NCBI GenBank assembly: GCA_037142735.1
Contig: JBAXAB010000001.1
Span: 1 to 64,000 of the forward strand
Length of the DNA: 64,000 nucleotides
From: JBAXAB01 sp037142735
GTDB taxonomy: Bacteria > Patescibacteriota > Minisyncoccia > Phycocordibacterales > CAIZLB01
Direction: 5' to 3'
Shown in pieces: positions 15,318 to 24,808 of this stretch. Numbering within the stretch: the first letter of the stretch is position 1; each line of letters begins with the position of its first letter. The notes beneath the pieces are model-generated. The model did no database searches, was not told the origin of the DNA, and worked only from the letters and a program-made list of their open reading frames with translations. The translations under genes were made by a program, and so were the position numbers.

Positions 15318-17069
15318 ATGAAAAATATTTTCTCAAAGGCCGGTTTGCATCGTTTAAAAACTATAATGGCTGCGCACAAAGTAATCAGTACTATTGCGGC
15401 TCTTGTCATGGTTTTTGCCGGTTATCAGACATATAAACATATTACTACGCCTCCAGCTGTGACGAAATATGTGATAGGTGCTGTACAAAAAGGCACGGTT
15501 GTTTCGGTGGTTTCAGGTACAGGGCAGGTGTCTGCTTCGAGTCAAATTGATTTAAAAAGTAAGGCTTCTGGAAACCTGACATATATAGGTTTAGCTGACG
15601 GACAAGAAATCAAAGCGGGTACCCTGATCGCACAGATAGATGCAAGAGACGCTTTGATTAGTTTGCAAAATGCCCGATTATCTCTGGCAAAGTTGACTCA
15701 ACCAGCAGATGCAGTTTCAACAACTCAAACACAAAACGCATTGGCTGATGCTATTCAAACTAATAAAAAAGCGAACGATACTCTTGCATCTAATTATGGC
15801 ACTGCGTTAAGTACAATTTCTTCAACTTTTATTGACATGCCTTCAGTAATTGATGGTATGAATACTATTTTCTATACATCAAACGGTACCCTGAATGATG
15901 TAGATAGTGTTAGTCTTCCGATCGAGGCAAAACAGTACAAGATGGATGCTGGTGCCACCTTTGATCGAGCTAAGTCAAAATATTTATCTAATATTTTGAC
16001 TTATAGGTCAGTCAACTCTAGCAGTGCCACTTCATCGATAGAAAGTTTGATTAAAGAAACTCTAGACACCACACGGTTACTTTCTGAGGCAGTAAAAAAT
16101 ACAAAAAATACAGTTGACTATGTACAAAATCAGGGTAGTGCTCAGTTGTTAAAAAATGTTACAACCACTCAGGCTAATCTAAATAGCTGGTTGAGTAAGC
16201 TTGGTTCTGATTTAGACAACCTAACAAACATTTACAATAATATTCAATATGCAAAGGTGACTATTACAAGCTCAGCTCGAGACATCGTTGCTAAACAAGA
16301 ATCACTAAATAAGTTAAACAGCGGTGCAGACACCTTGGACATTCAACAGCAGCAACTATCGGTGACATCTCAGGAATATAATTACGAAAATTATTTTATT
16401 CGCGCCCCATTTGATGGGGTCATTGCAAAAACGGATGTGAACAAAGGAGATGCTGTTAGTAACGGAACGTTGATTGGTACATTTATCACTAAACAGCAAG
16501 TGGCAGGAATCACCCTGAACGAGGTAGACGTTGCTAAGGTAAAAGTGGGAGACAAGGTGACATTAACTTTTGATGCAGTAGATGGACTTACGATCACCGG
16601 ACAAGTTTTAGAAGTTGATCTTGCTGGAAGCGTGACACAGGGAGTAGTGAGTTACGGAGTTAAGATTGGTTTTGACACACAAGACGATCGGGTTCGTTCG
16701 GGTATGAGCGTTAGTGCTTCTATAGCAACCGCAGTCCATCAAGATGTGTTGGTGGTGCCTAGTTCAGCAGTTAAAACTAGAAATGGCGCTCAGTACGTGG
16801 ATGTTGTAGATAATAATGTGGCGGTTTCAACGAACACTACTGGCGATGTTCTCACCGTCTTACCTCAACAAAAAAATGTAACTATTGGAATTGCAGATGA
16901 TCTAAATACTGAAATCATAAGTGGGTTGTCTGAAGGTGACAAAATTGTGACTAAAACAATTGCTTCCTCAGCTACTGCAGCAACACAGGCACCTGGTCTT
17001 TTGAATGCGGTTGGTGCTGGTGGTCGAAATACAGGTGGTGCAGGTGCCGCACGTGCACTTGGTCGTTAA
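15318..17069 (+). CDS. MacA/HlyD-type periplasmic adaptor of an ABC efflux system
   Basis: This 583-residue protein has an N-terminal anchor (about residues 17-38), a first lipoyl half (VVSGTGQVSASSQIDLKSKA), an unusually long central helical/coiled-coil hairpin (about residues 120-340), a second lipoyl half (NYFIRAPFDGVIAKTDVNKG), then beta-barrel and membrane-proximal domains and a Gly/Ala-rich tail. This is the MacA/RND adaptor layout. CPR cells usually lack an outer membrane, so it likely works with MacB-like proteins in a single-membrane exporter, as in Gram-positive relatives. Confidence 0.85.
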   Translation: MKNIFSKAGLHRLKTIMAAHKVISTIAALVMVFAGYQTYKHITTPPAVTKYVIGAVQKGTVVSVVSGTGQVSASSQIDLKSKASGNLTYIGLADGQEIKAGTLIAQIDARDALISLQNARLSLAKLTQPADAVSTTQTQNALADAIQTNKKANDTLASNYGTALSTISSTFIDMPSVIDGMNTIFYTSNGTLNDVDSVSLPIEAKQYKMDAGATFDRAKSKYLSNILTYRSVNSSSATSSIESLIKETLDTTRLLSEAVKNTKNTVDYVQNQGSAQLLKNVTTTQANLNSWLSKLGSDLDNLTNIYNNIQYAKVTITSSARDIVAKQESLNKLNSGADTLDIQQQQLSVTSQEYNYENYFIRAPFDGVIAKTDVNKGDAVSNGTLIGTFITKQQVAGITLNEVDVAKVKVGDKVTLTFDAVDGLTITGQVLEVDLAGSVTQGVVSYGVKIGFDTQDDRVRSGMSVSASIATAVHQDVLVVPSSAVKTRNGAQYVDVVDNNVAVSTNTTGDVLTVLPQQKNVTIGIADDLNTEIISGLSEGDKIVTKTIASSATAATQAPGLLNAVGAGGRNTGGAGAARALGR

Positions 17070-17080
17070 TATCATTACAC

Positions 17081-17788
17081 ATGATTGAAGTAAAGAATAT
17101 TTCTAAAACTTATGGTCAAGGAGAGAGTGCATATCAGGCACTAAAGGGTGTGACATTTACCATAAAAGATGGCGAATTTGTGGCGATTATGGGCCCTTCG
17201 GGCTCAGGAAAATCAACCATGATGCATATTTTGGGTGCACTGGATACTCCAAGTAGCGGTTCATACCATTTGGACGGAAAGGATGTATCAAAATTATCAG
17301 AAGATCAGCTTGCAGATATTCGTCGAGAAAAAATAGGTTTTATTTTTCAATCCTTTAATCTTTTACCAAGGACAACAGTAATGCGAAACGTAATGATTCC
17401 ACTTATCTATGCTGATGTACCAGAAGGTGAGCGAGAAAAGATTGCTACACAAGCTTTACTTGCAGCTGGTTTTGATACAAGTCATTTTTATCATTTGTCG
17501 AATCAGTTATCCGGAGGGCAAATTCAACGTGTTGCCATTTCGCGTGCATTGGTAAATAACCCAACTCTTATTTTGGCGGACGAACCAACTGGGAACCTTG
17601 ATACCAAAACGGGTGAAATAGTCTTGGGTACTTTTCAAAGATTAAACAAAGAACAAGGTAGAACAATTATTTTAATTACACACGAACCAGACGTGGCCGA
17701 ACATGCCGATAGAATTATTTTTATTAAAGATGGAGAAGTTGTTGAAGATAGAAAGAATCATAAAAAAAGAATAGCGGGACATCATTAA
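17081..17788 (+). CDS. MacB/LolD-type ABC transporter ATPase
   Basis: This 235-residue ATPase has Walker A GPSGSGKST (residues 38-46), Q-loop FIFQSFNLLPRTT, signature LSGGQIQRVAISRAL, Walker B LILADEPTGNLD and the H-switch ITHEP, all intact and typical of the MacB/LolD/FtsE subfamily. It sits 11 nt after the adaptor gene and 5 nt before the permease gene. It powers the MacB-like exporter, probably through mechanotransmission rather than direct substrate transport. Confidence 0.93.
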   Translation: MIEVKNISKTYGQGESAYQALKGVTFTIKDGEFVAIMGPSGSGKSTMMHILGALDTPSSGSYHLDGKDVSKLSEDQLADIRREKIGFIFQSFNLLPRTTVMRNVMIPLIYADVPEGEREKIATQALLAAGFDTSHFYHLSNQLSGGQIQRVAISRALVNNPTLILADEPTGNLDTKTGEIVLGTFQRLNKEQGRTIILITHEPDVAEHADRIIFIKDGEVVEDRKNHKKRIAGHH

Positions 17789-17793
17789 ATCAT

Positions 17794-19020
17794 ATGAAAA
17801 TTAAGGACACACTTCACGAAACATATTCTGCATTAACCGCCAATAAAGTGCGTTCCAGCTTAACAGTGCTTGGAATTGTGATTGGTATTAGTTCGGTGAT
17901 CGCGATGCTTGCAATTGGTCAGGGTGCTCAGAATTCAATACAAAACAGTATTCAATCAATTGGATCAAATTTAATCATTGTAATGCCGGGTGCTCAGCGT
18001 GGAGCAGGAATTAACATTAGTGCCGGTCGCGGTTCTGCGAAATCGTTGACTCTTTCTGATTCCGATGCAATTTCAAAAACCGTAACATCGGTTGCGGGAG
18101 TTTCTCCGGAAGTGTCCAGCCGGTATCAAGTGACTGCAAGGGGGACAAACACCAACACCTCTGTTGTTGGCGTTGAATCAGCATACACAACAGTCCGAAA
18201 TGTCGAAGTAGATACCGGAGATTTCATTAGTGATCAGCAGGTTGCGTCAGGAGCTAGGGTTGCTGTTATTGGTCCCACCGCAAAAGATGACTTGTTTGGA
18301 GTGGGGGCAGATAGTGTTATTGGTCAAAGTATCAAGATTAAATCAATTATTTTTAAAATCATTGGTATTACCAAGGCTAAAGGCGGTTCTGGTTTCGGTA
18401 GCCAAGATGACATGATTTTTATTCCAATCACCACGGCTCAAAGATATTTGTCGGGAGATCAATATGTCACCTCAATCAGCGTGTCGGCACAGGATTCTGC
18501 TTCAACTGCAAGTGTGCAGCAACAAGTTACAGACCTTTTAATGATTAAACACAATATAAAAGACGCGGCGAGTGCTGATTTTAGCACATTGAATCAGGCC
18601 GATATTGTTTCTGCCGCCTCAAGTGTTACTCAGATATTTACTGTGCTTCTTGGAGGTGTGGCAGGGATCTCACTTGTTGTAGGGGGAATCGGAATCATGA
18701 ATATGATGCTTACTAATGTGACTGAACGAACACGTGAAATTGGACTACGTAAAGCCATTGGTGCAAAACGCAAGGATATTAGTCGTCAATTTTTAATTGA
18801 AGCAGTGGTTCTTACTTTTTCTGGTGGGGTAATCGGGGTGATTTTGGGCTGGTTGATTTCCTTCACGGTGAATTCTCTTGGTATCCTTCAGACCCAAGTT
18901 TCACTTTCTTCGATAGTTCTTGCATTCAGTGTGTCGGCTGGAATCGGTATCGTCTTTGGGTACTATCCAGCACGGCGTGCCGCCATGCTTAATCCGATTG
19001 AGGCGTTAAGGTATGAGTAA
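17794..19020 (+). CDS. MacB-type ABC transporter permease
   Basis: This 408-residue protein has the MacB/FtsX topology: one N-terminal membrane helix (VRSSLTVLGIVIGISSVIAM), a long extracytoplasmic MacB_PCD domain (about residues 45-270), and three C-terminal helices starting around residue 280 (FTVLLGGVAGISLVVGGIGI), with the ERTREIGLRKAIGA motif that contacts the ATPase. It forms the exporter with the two preceding genes. Substrates may be peptides, lipids or antibiotics; the sequence does not say. Confidence 0.92.
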   Translation: MKIKDTLHETYSALTANKVRSSLTVLGIVIGISSVIAMLAIGQGAQNSIQNSIQSIGSNLIIVMPGAQRGAGINISAGRGSAKSLTLSDSDAISKTVTSVAGVSPEVSSRYQVTARGTNTNTSVVGVESAYTTVRNVEVDTGDFISDQQVASGARVAVIGPTAKDDLFGVGADSVIGQSIKIKSIIFKIIGITKAKGGSGFGSQDDMIFIPITTAQRYLSGDQYVTSISVSAQDSASTASVQQQVTDLLMIKHNIKDAASADFSTLNQADIVSAASSVTQIFTVLLGGVAGISLVVGGIGIMNMMLTNVTERTREIGLRKAIGAKRKDISRQFLIEAVVLTFSGGVIGVILGWLISFTVNSLGILQTQVSLSSIVLAFSVSAGIGIVFGYYPARRAAMLNPIEALRYE

Positions 19021-19054
19021 ACATTAATAAATTATCAACACAATAAATTAAATT

Positions 19055-19480
19055 ATGAACAAAAATTATTTAAAAATAGTGATAGTGGCTGTAGTTGTCG
19101 GATTACTTTCATTTTATGCAGGGGTACGGCATGGTCAAGCAACCGCACCGACAGATACTAACCAGGCCCGATCCGGACAATTCGGCAATGGTGGGAGAGT
19201 TGGTGGGCAGAGAAATGGTGGAATAGGTGGTGGATTTACGGCAGGACAGGTTTTATCAAAAGACGCAAACAGTATAACTTTACAATTAAGAAGCGGGGGT
19301 TCAATGATAGTTTTGTATTCAACCTCCACTCAAGTTCAAAAGTCAGTTTCTGGATCTGATTCTGATTTGTCAGTTGGTGAACAAGTAATGGTAAGTGGTT
19401 CAGCAAATGCTGATGGAAGCCTCACGGCTCAGTCTATTCAGATTCGCCCAGAAAATGCATCCAGCACTGTAGCAAGATAA
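19055..19480 (+). CDS. DUF5666-like secreted/anchored protein
   Basis: This 141-residue protein has an N-terminal membrane or signal segment (residues 5-23), a Gly/Arg/Asn-rich linker, then a small beta domain (AGQVLSKDANSITLQLRSGG, VSGSDSDLSVGEQVMVSGSA) that matches the DUF5666 pattern. It resembles the gene at 14726 and ends the ECF/MacAB-like operon. Repeated presence of this domain with efflux genes suggests an accessory role outside the membrane; no function is known. Confidence 0.6.
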   Translation: MNKNYLKIVIVAVVVGLLSFYAGVRHGQATAPTDTNQARSGQFGNGGRVGGQRNGGIGGGFTAGQVLSKDANSITLQLRSGGSMIVLYSTSTQVQKSVSGSDSDLSVGEQVMVSGSANADGSLTAQSIQIRPENASSTVAR

Positions 19481-19557
19481 GCTCCCAGATCTAGAATTGA
19501 AAGGATTGTTCATGATATACTCTTTTTTATATTAGTGTCGCTAAAGAATATTCTGAT

Positions 19558-21111
19558 ATGAAAAACAAGGCTATTGAGTATATAAAGAACAAGACGGCGC
19601 AGACTGCCCCTTCCGAGATTCGCACTAAACCAAGGCCTCAAGTCAATACTGCTGAGGTTTTAAGAAACAAAAAGGTCTACATCATGGCTGCGTGCGGGAA
19701 AGCTATGGCAACTATGGCTGCTCTTTTTAAAGAGATAGGTTTTTATGTAAGAGGGGCAGACAGTGCCTGTTTTCCACCAATGCGAGATATTGTTATGTCC
19801 TCGACTGATGAATACTATGATGGTTACAATTTAGAACATTTAAAGCAAGATGAATTAGTCATTGTTGGAAATGCTATAACTTGTGACAACATCGAATTTC
19901 GAGCCGTTCAGGACCAAAAAATTCCACACATGTCGGTGTCTGAAGCGCTCGCAGAATTTTTTATTAAAGACAGAAAATCGCTTGTGGTAACTGGTACACA
20001 CGGAAAAACGACGACCACTGGTTTGTTGGCTCATGTGTTTGAAGTTGCTGGTAAAAATCCCGGCTATCTGATTGGGGGAGTGATTTCAAATAATCAAAAA
20101 AGTTTTTCTGCTGGAATGATTAGTCCTGATCCTCGTCATGAAATGAGTGATTATTTTATCACTGAAGGTGACGAGTATAACGCTGCCTTATTTGATCGTG
20201 GGCCAAAGTTTCTACACTACCGGCCGCATGCTGTTATCGTGACCTCTGTTGAATATGATCATGCGGATTTATATTTAAGTATGGATGATTACAGAACAGC
20301 TTTTCAATTGATGATAGAAGAAGTACCTCAAAACGGTTTGGTGGTTTTAGAGGGTGACAAGAGTTCTACAGAATACTTAAAGCAATATTCAGGCGCAAAA
20401 GTTGTGACGTATGGTTTTGGGGCGCATAACAATGTACGTGCTGAAAATGTAAAAATAAACTTGGAAAAAGATTGCCAGGAATTCGATCTAGTTGTTTCTG
20501 GTCGAAAGATTCTAGAGATACAGACATCATTGTTTGGTGATTACAATATCTCGAATATTCTAGCTGTATGCGCAGTGGCTTTAAATGAAGGAGTTTTCCC
20601 AGAAAAACTGGCGGAAGGTGTGAAAACTTTTAAAGGTATGAAAAGACGCCAAGAGCTGGTGTATCAAAAAAACGGAGTGACCGTTATAGATGATTATGCA
20701 CATCACCCAACGGCAGTGGCACTAACGTTAAAAGGGATTAAACAGCGTTATCCTAATCGTCGAATTATTGCCTTATTTGAGCCGTATTCAAGCACTAGTC
20801 GTAGTCATTTATTTGAAAAGCCTTATGCAGATGCATTTTCAGCCCTGGCTGACATCTCAATGTTCCATATTCCTGCCCTCACTACAGAGAATCCAACTAA
20901 TTTCGTGAACGGCAGATCGATTAATCAGCATTTTCTAGACAATGGTAAAAAGCAAGATGAGGTGTACATATATGAAGGACAACCCATAGAAACACTATAC
21001 GAGCAATTCAAAAAAATAATCCGTAAAGGTGATGTTGTGGTAGTGATGGCATCGTATAAGTTTGGAAATATTGTAGAAAAAATTCAAAAAGATGGTATTG
21101 ATGTCCAATAA
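19558..21111 (+). CDS. mpl: UDP-N-acetylmuramate:tripeptide ligase (Mpl-type Mur ligase)
   Basis: This 517-residue Mur ligase has the ATP-binding GTHGKTTTTG motif (about residues 146-155), the ITEGDEYNAALFDRGPKFLH segment characteristic of Mpl, and IDDYAHHPTAV plus FEPYSSTSRSHLFE in the C-terminal domain. Mpl joins a recycled murein tripeptide to UDP-MurNAc. MurC is the nearest relative; the DEY-x-AxFD-x-x-x-KF stretch favours Mpl. The N-terminus is about 40 residues longer than typical. Its stop overlaps the EVE gene. Confidence 0.8.
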   Translation: MKNKAIEYIKNKTAQTAPSEIRTKPRPQVNTAEVLRNKKVYIMAACGKAMATMAALFKEIGFYVRGADSACFPPMRDIVMSSTDEYYDGYNLEHLKQDELVIVGNAITCDNIEFRAVQDQKIPHMSVSEALAEFFIKDRKSLVVTGTHGKTTTTGLLAHVFEVAGKNPGYLIGGVISNNQKSFSAGMISPDPRHEMSDYFITEGDEYNAALFDRGPKFLHYRPHAVIVTSVEYDHADLYLSMDDYRTAFQLMIEEVPQNGLVVLEGDKSSTEYLKQYSGAKVVTYGFGAHNNVRAENVKINLEKDCQEFDLVVSGRKILEIQTSLFGDYNISNILAVCAVALNEGVFPEKLAEGVKTFKGMKRRQELVYQKNGVTVIDDYAHHPTAVALTLKGIKQRYPNRRIIALFEPYSSTSRSHLFEKPYADAFSALADISMFHIPALTTENPTNFVNGRSINQHFLDNGKKQDEVYIYEGQPIETLYEQFKKIIRKGDVVVVMASYKFGNIVEKIQKDGIDVQ

Positions 21112-21592
21112 AACTTCGCGTACCCTAGAAAAACAGTACTGGCTTTTAAAATCAGAGCCATCTTGTTACTCAATTGATGATTTTGCTAAAGACAAGAAGA
21201 CTCGTTGGACGGGAATTCGAAATTATCAAGCACGTAATTTTATGCGTGACCACATGCACATTGGGGACGAGTTTTTCTTTTACCATTCGAGTGCTGATCC
21301 TACGGCTATTGTGGGTATGGGCAAGATTAGTAAATCATCTGGGCCAGATTTAACTGCAAGAGACAAAAAGGACGATCACTATGATCCGAAATCTACTCCA
21401 GAAAACCCAATCTGGTTTTCGCCTGAAGTAAGTTTCTTAAAAAAGTTTAAAAATCCACTGGACTTAGCTTTTTTAAAAAGAGAATCTGCACTGAATGGTA
21501 TGGTTCTGCTTCAACAAGGTTCACGTCTTTCCGTCCAGCCTGTATCAAAAACACAGTTTGAATACATTTTAAAACTTGCTAGTGGTAAATAA
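21092..21592 (+). CDS. EVE domain protein
   Basis: This protein of up to 166 residues (an alternative ATG at 21101 removes three) is a stand-alone EVE domain: YWLLKSEPSCYSIDDF, then WTGIRNYQARNFMRD, GDEFFFYHSS and IVGMGKISK. EVE domains are relatives of YTH and PUA domains and are thought to bind modified bases in DNA or RNA; in bacteria stand-alone members are frequent near various genes. It overlaps the 3' end of the Mpl-type gene by 20 nt, implying coupling. Confidence 0.85.
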   Translation: MVLMSNKTSRTLEKQYWLLKSEPSCYSIDDFAKDKKTRWTGIRNYQARNFMRDHMHIGDEFFFYHSSADPTAIVGMGKISKSSGPDLTARDKKDDHYDPKSTPENPIWFSPEVSFLKKFKNPLDLAFLKRESALNGMVLLQQGSRLSVQPVSKTQFEYILKLASGK

Positions 21593-21681
21593 TTGTTTTT
21601 TCTCTTTTTGTGCACAAACCCTAAGCAATATTATGATTGTCATGATATAATAATATTATTATCCGCTGTTGTAATTATTCC

Positions 21682-24600
21682 ATGTTTAAAAAAATACTAG
21701 TTTTTTCTTTTATATTTGCTTTAGCCTTTCCAGTTTCAACTACTTTTGCACAGTCAAATAACAGTAACGACATACCCAAGTTCAATCTTCCAACCACCCC
21801 CGTTTCAACTTCGGAAAATATAAACACGGAAAACTCTAATGCCTTTTCAAAAAGCCAAATAAATGTTTCTGATATTAAACTAGATAATACCAAATATAGC
21901 GCAGGGGATACTGTATCAGGGACTATAATTTTAAATAGCACTGACTCACTTGATCAAAATGATGTCTATCTAGATATTTCATTAGTTGGAGACTACAGCA
22001 AAGAGGATGGTCGTTTTGGTTTACCAGACACTATTTACGATTCTAAAACAGTTGGACCATTCGTTGTTAAAGCGGGAACTATTACATCCGCTCATTTTAC
22101 ATACGTCATGCCCAAAAGTGTCGGTGGTAAAGGCTTAGGAATTGAGGTCAACGCGCATTCCATTGCAGGTATGCCATACAGTTGGAAGGACATAATGTTA
22201 GATGAAGTTGTCGGTGGAAAAACATTGTTAACCATTCAAGACGCGTACACAAAGATAGACGGTACAAAACATTTAGCAGAGTCTGGACCCATGCTTACTG
22301 CTACTTCTACAATTAACTTTCATTTAGTTGTTAAAAACCCATCCACAAATGCGATTACAATTACTCCAAATGTCAGTGTCCACAAGCGTCTCTCATCAGG
22401 TGATTTAATCAAGGAATATTCTGAAAAGCCTGTTACCATTCCAGCCAAATCAAGTAAGGAAATTATTTTTGATCCTTACAAAAATGACAACAAACCAGGC
22501 GTGTATGTTCAAGACGTGAATCTCTTGGACGGTGCAGGCGACTCACTGGCTCCATCTATGCAGTACCGATATATCATTGCAGGTGACATCGCCACAATTC
22601 ATGAGGTGAAATTTGATCAAAACTCAGTCTCTGTAAACGATACTGTAAGTGTTCAGGTTTTCTACTCAGGCTCTCCACATGATATTCAAACTGGTCAAAG
22701 ACAAAAAATCGATGATGCTGTATTGAATGTTCAAATTGTAGATGCAAAAAGCGGAGCAGTATTAGGAACAGCTTCAACCACACCAAATTTAAATGTTGAA
22801 GCTTCGAATAGCTCTTTGTTCGTTAAAGTAAACGGAGCCTCAGATTCCATCAAAGCCATTGCCAACATTTCAGTCAATGGAAAGAACCTTGCAGCATATT
22901 CAACTTCACCAAGTGTTCCAGACCCAGAAAAGACTAATGAAAATGATAACGAGCAAACAAAAAATTTCTATATGATAATTTTGGCTGGAATTACTGGGAT
23001 TGTACTTATTGTTCTGTTTTATATAATTAGAAAAAAGACTTCGAGAAATGTATTAATGACAATTGCGATTCTTTTATCGGTAGTTGCAGGTGGCGTGATT
23101 TCAAACAAGAATACAAGTGCGGTTGTGGTTTTTAATGAGCACTATATCTCCGGACGTATTGGTGGTTACTGTCCAGATGAGCCAATATATTATGGAGGCT
23201 GGGGAGGTAGGAATCGATATCAGATTGGGACTCAACCATCTTTTTGTACAGTCAGTTTTGGATCATGGAACTCTATCGTTCTACAAAGTCCAACCAAGAC
23301 ATCTTTCGGAAGTGGAGAGACTATAAATGTTTCTGGGTACGTTTTTAGTAATGGTTGTGCAAATACTCCAGAAGATTTAAATATCTATGTCGGACTCAGA
23401 GATGATAGCGGTACTGATCGAGTACCTGTGAGTTCGAGCAGTTTTCACTATGATTCAAGTAATACAGCGGACCATCGTATTAATGATGCTGGCCATTATT
23501 CTCGATTTTCCTACAATATCAACCAGCATTTACCAAAAGGAACCACGAATATAATGGTGGCTACTTATGACAATTGGACAGGAACACATAATGGCTTGTC
23601 TCGCCAGTGGGGATGGTTAGTAGACTATACGAAAATAAATATTAGATATCCGGTTTCTGTTTCTTGTGTTGCAGACAAAACTACGGCATCGATTGGTGAT
23701 ACAGTAAATTGGAAAATGACAACCTCTGGAGGTACCGGTTCGTATAAATACTTTTGGTATAATCCAGTTGATCAGACAGACTGGGTAAACTCACCACAAG
23801 TAACTACTTTGTCTAAAACATATACAACTTCCGGATTAAAGACGATGTCGGCCGCAATCATTGATAAAAATACTGGCGATAATAGTAATGTAGCCAATGG
23901 AGGATGGAAACAGTGTTCAAATACTGTGACTGTTGGAAACAATACCGGAGCGCTTACTCAAAGCTGTACACCTTCCTCAGCTACAGTTGCAATTAATCAG
24001 CCTGTCATTTGGACAATTAATGCAAGTGGAGGAGTGCCCCCATACATTTATGATTTGGGTGATGCTAGTGGTCATTCATCAACAAACACAATCACTCGAA
24101 CATATACAACATTGGGAACAAAGAGTATGGATTACTCAGTATCTGATGCAAGTCGTACATTACCAGTTACTCCCCAAGCTTGTGCTCCAGTAAGTGTTGT
24201 TACTAACCTTTCCTGCACACTACCAGGAGCAGGAGTTGTGGAGAATGGTTCAATTACTAGGCTGTATGCAAGTACAGATACAAATTGTAGCAATTACACA
24301 GACTTTACTTGTAGTAATGGCGTATTATCGGCTGGTGACCAGGCTGTGTATAAAAACGCCCGCTGTGTAGACGCATCTTTACCTGCTGCTATAAGTTACT
24401 TCGCAATCAACCCAGACACAGTAAATAAAAATGAATCTTGCCTTATGAATCTCAAAGTTGATAACGCCAAGTCTTGTATAATCACGGGAAATAGTGGAGA
24501 TAATATTAGCGTTGACTTGGACACTTTTGGTAGTGCTTTGACCACAAAAAAATCTTCAGGTCTGAAATTAACAACATTGTTTACATTAACATGCACAAAC

Positions 24601-24684
24601 AGAACTAAGGATGCTTCAGGAAACTTTCCTACAGTTACTAAATCAGCAAAATGTTATCTGAATGCAGATTCATTTGAGAAGTAA
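21682..24684 (+). CDS. 1000-residue surface protein with central transmembrane hairpin (copy 1)
   Basis: The protein has a signal peptide (residues 1-23), a long extracytoplasmic region of beta-sandwich domains (SDIKLDNTKYSAGDTVSGTI resembles arrestin/CARDB-like folds), two membrane helices close together at about 429-450 and 456-477 separated by a basic RKKTSRN loop, and a second extracytoplasmic half with PKD-like modules (DKTTASIGDTVNWKMTTSGG) and a Cys-rich C-terminus. Both halves are thus predicted outside the cell. It is followed by a paralogue of the same architecture. No family name recognised; adhesion or contact function is inference. Confidence 0.75.
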   Translation: MFKKILVFSFIFALAFPVSTTFAQSNNSNDIPKFNLPTTPVSTSENINTENSNAFSKSQINVSDIKLDNTKYSAGDTVSGTIILNSTDSLDQNDVYLDISLVGDYSKEDGRFGLPDTIYDSKTVGPFVVKAGTITSAHFTYVMPKSVGGKGLGIEVNAHSIAGMPYSWKDIMLDEVVGGKTLLTIQDAYTKIDGTKHLAESGPMLTATSTINFHLVVKNPSTNAITITPNVSVHKRLSSGDLIKEYSEKPVTIPAKSSKEIIFDPYKNDNKPGVYVQDVNLLDGAGDSLAPSMQYRYIIAGDIATIHEVKFDQNSVSVNDTVSVQVFYSGSPHDIQTGQRQKIDDAVLNVQIVDAKSGAVLGTASTTPNLNVEASNSSLFVKVNGASDSIKAIANISVNGKNLAAYSTSPSVPDPEKTNENDNEQTKNFYMIILAGITGIVLIVLFYIIRKKTSRNVLMTIAILLSVVAGGVISNKNTSAVVVFNEHYISGRIGGYCPDEPIYYGGWGGRNRYQIGTQPSFCTVSFGSWNSIVLQSPTKTSFGSGETINVSGYVFSNGCANTPEDLNIYVGLRDDSGTDRVPVSSSSFHYDSSNTADHRINDAGHYSRFSYNINQHLPKGTTNIMVATYDNWTGTHNGLSRQWGWLVDYTKINIRYPVSVSCVADKTTASIGDTVNWKMTTSGGTGSYKYFWYNPVDQTDWVNSPQVTTLSKTYTTSGLKTMSAAIIDKNTGDNSNVANGGWKQCSNTVTVGNNTGALTQSCTPSSATVAINQPVIWTINASGGVPPYIYDLGDASGHSSTNTITRTYTTLGTKSMDYSVSDASRTLPVTPQACAPVSVVTNLSCTLPGAGVVENGSITRLYASTDTNCSNYTDFTCSNGVLSAGDQAVYKNARCVDASLPAAISYFAINPDTVNKNESCLMNLKVDNAKSCIITGNSGDNISVDLDTFGSALTTKKSSGLKLTTLFTLTCTNRTKDASGNFPTVTKSAKCYLNADSFEK

Positions 24685-24808
24685 TTCTAAAATCTAATCA
24701 ATAGATTCATAGAGGGCTCTGTATCTTCCTTGGGTTGTATACAAGCACTTGACCTTGACAACAAAATTTATGATATAATTTATTCATTATTCAATATCGT
24801 AAATTTTC

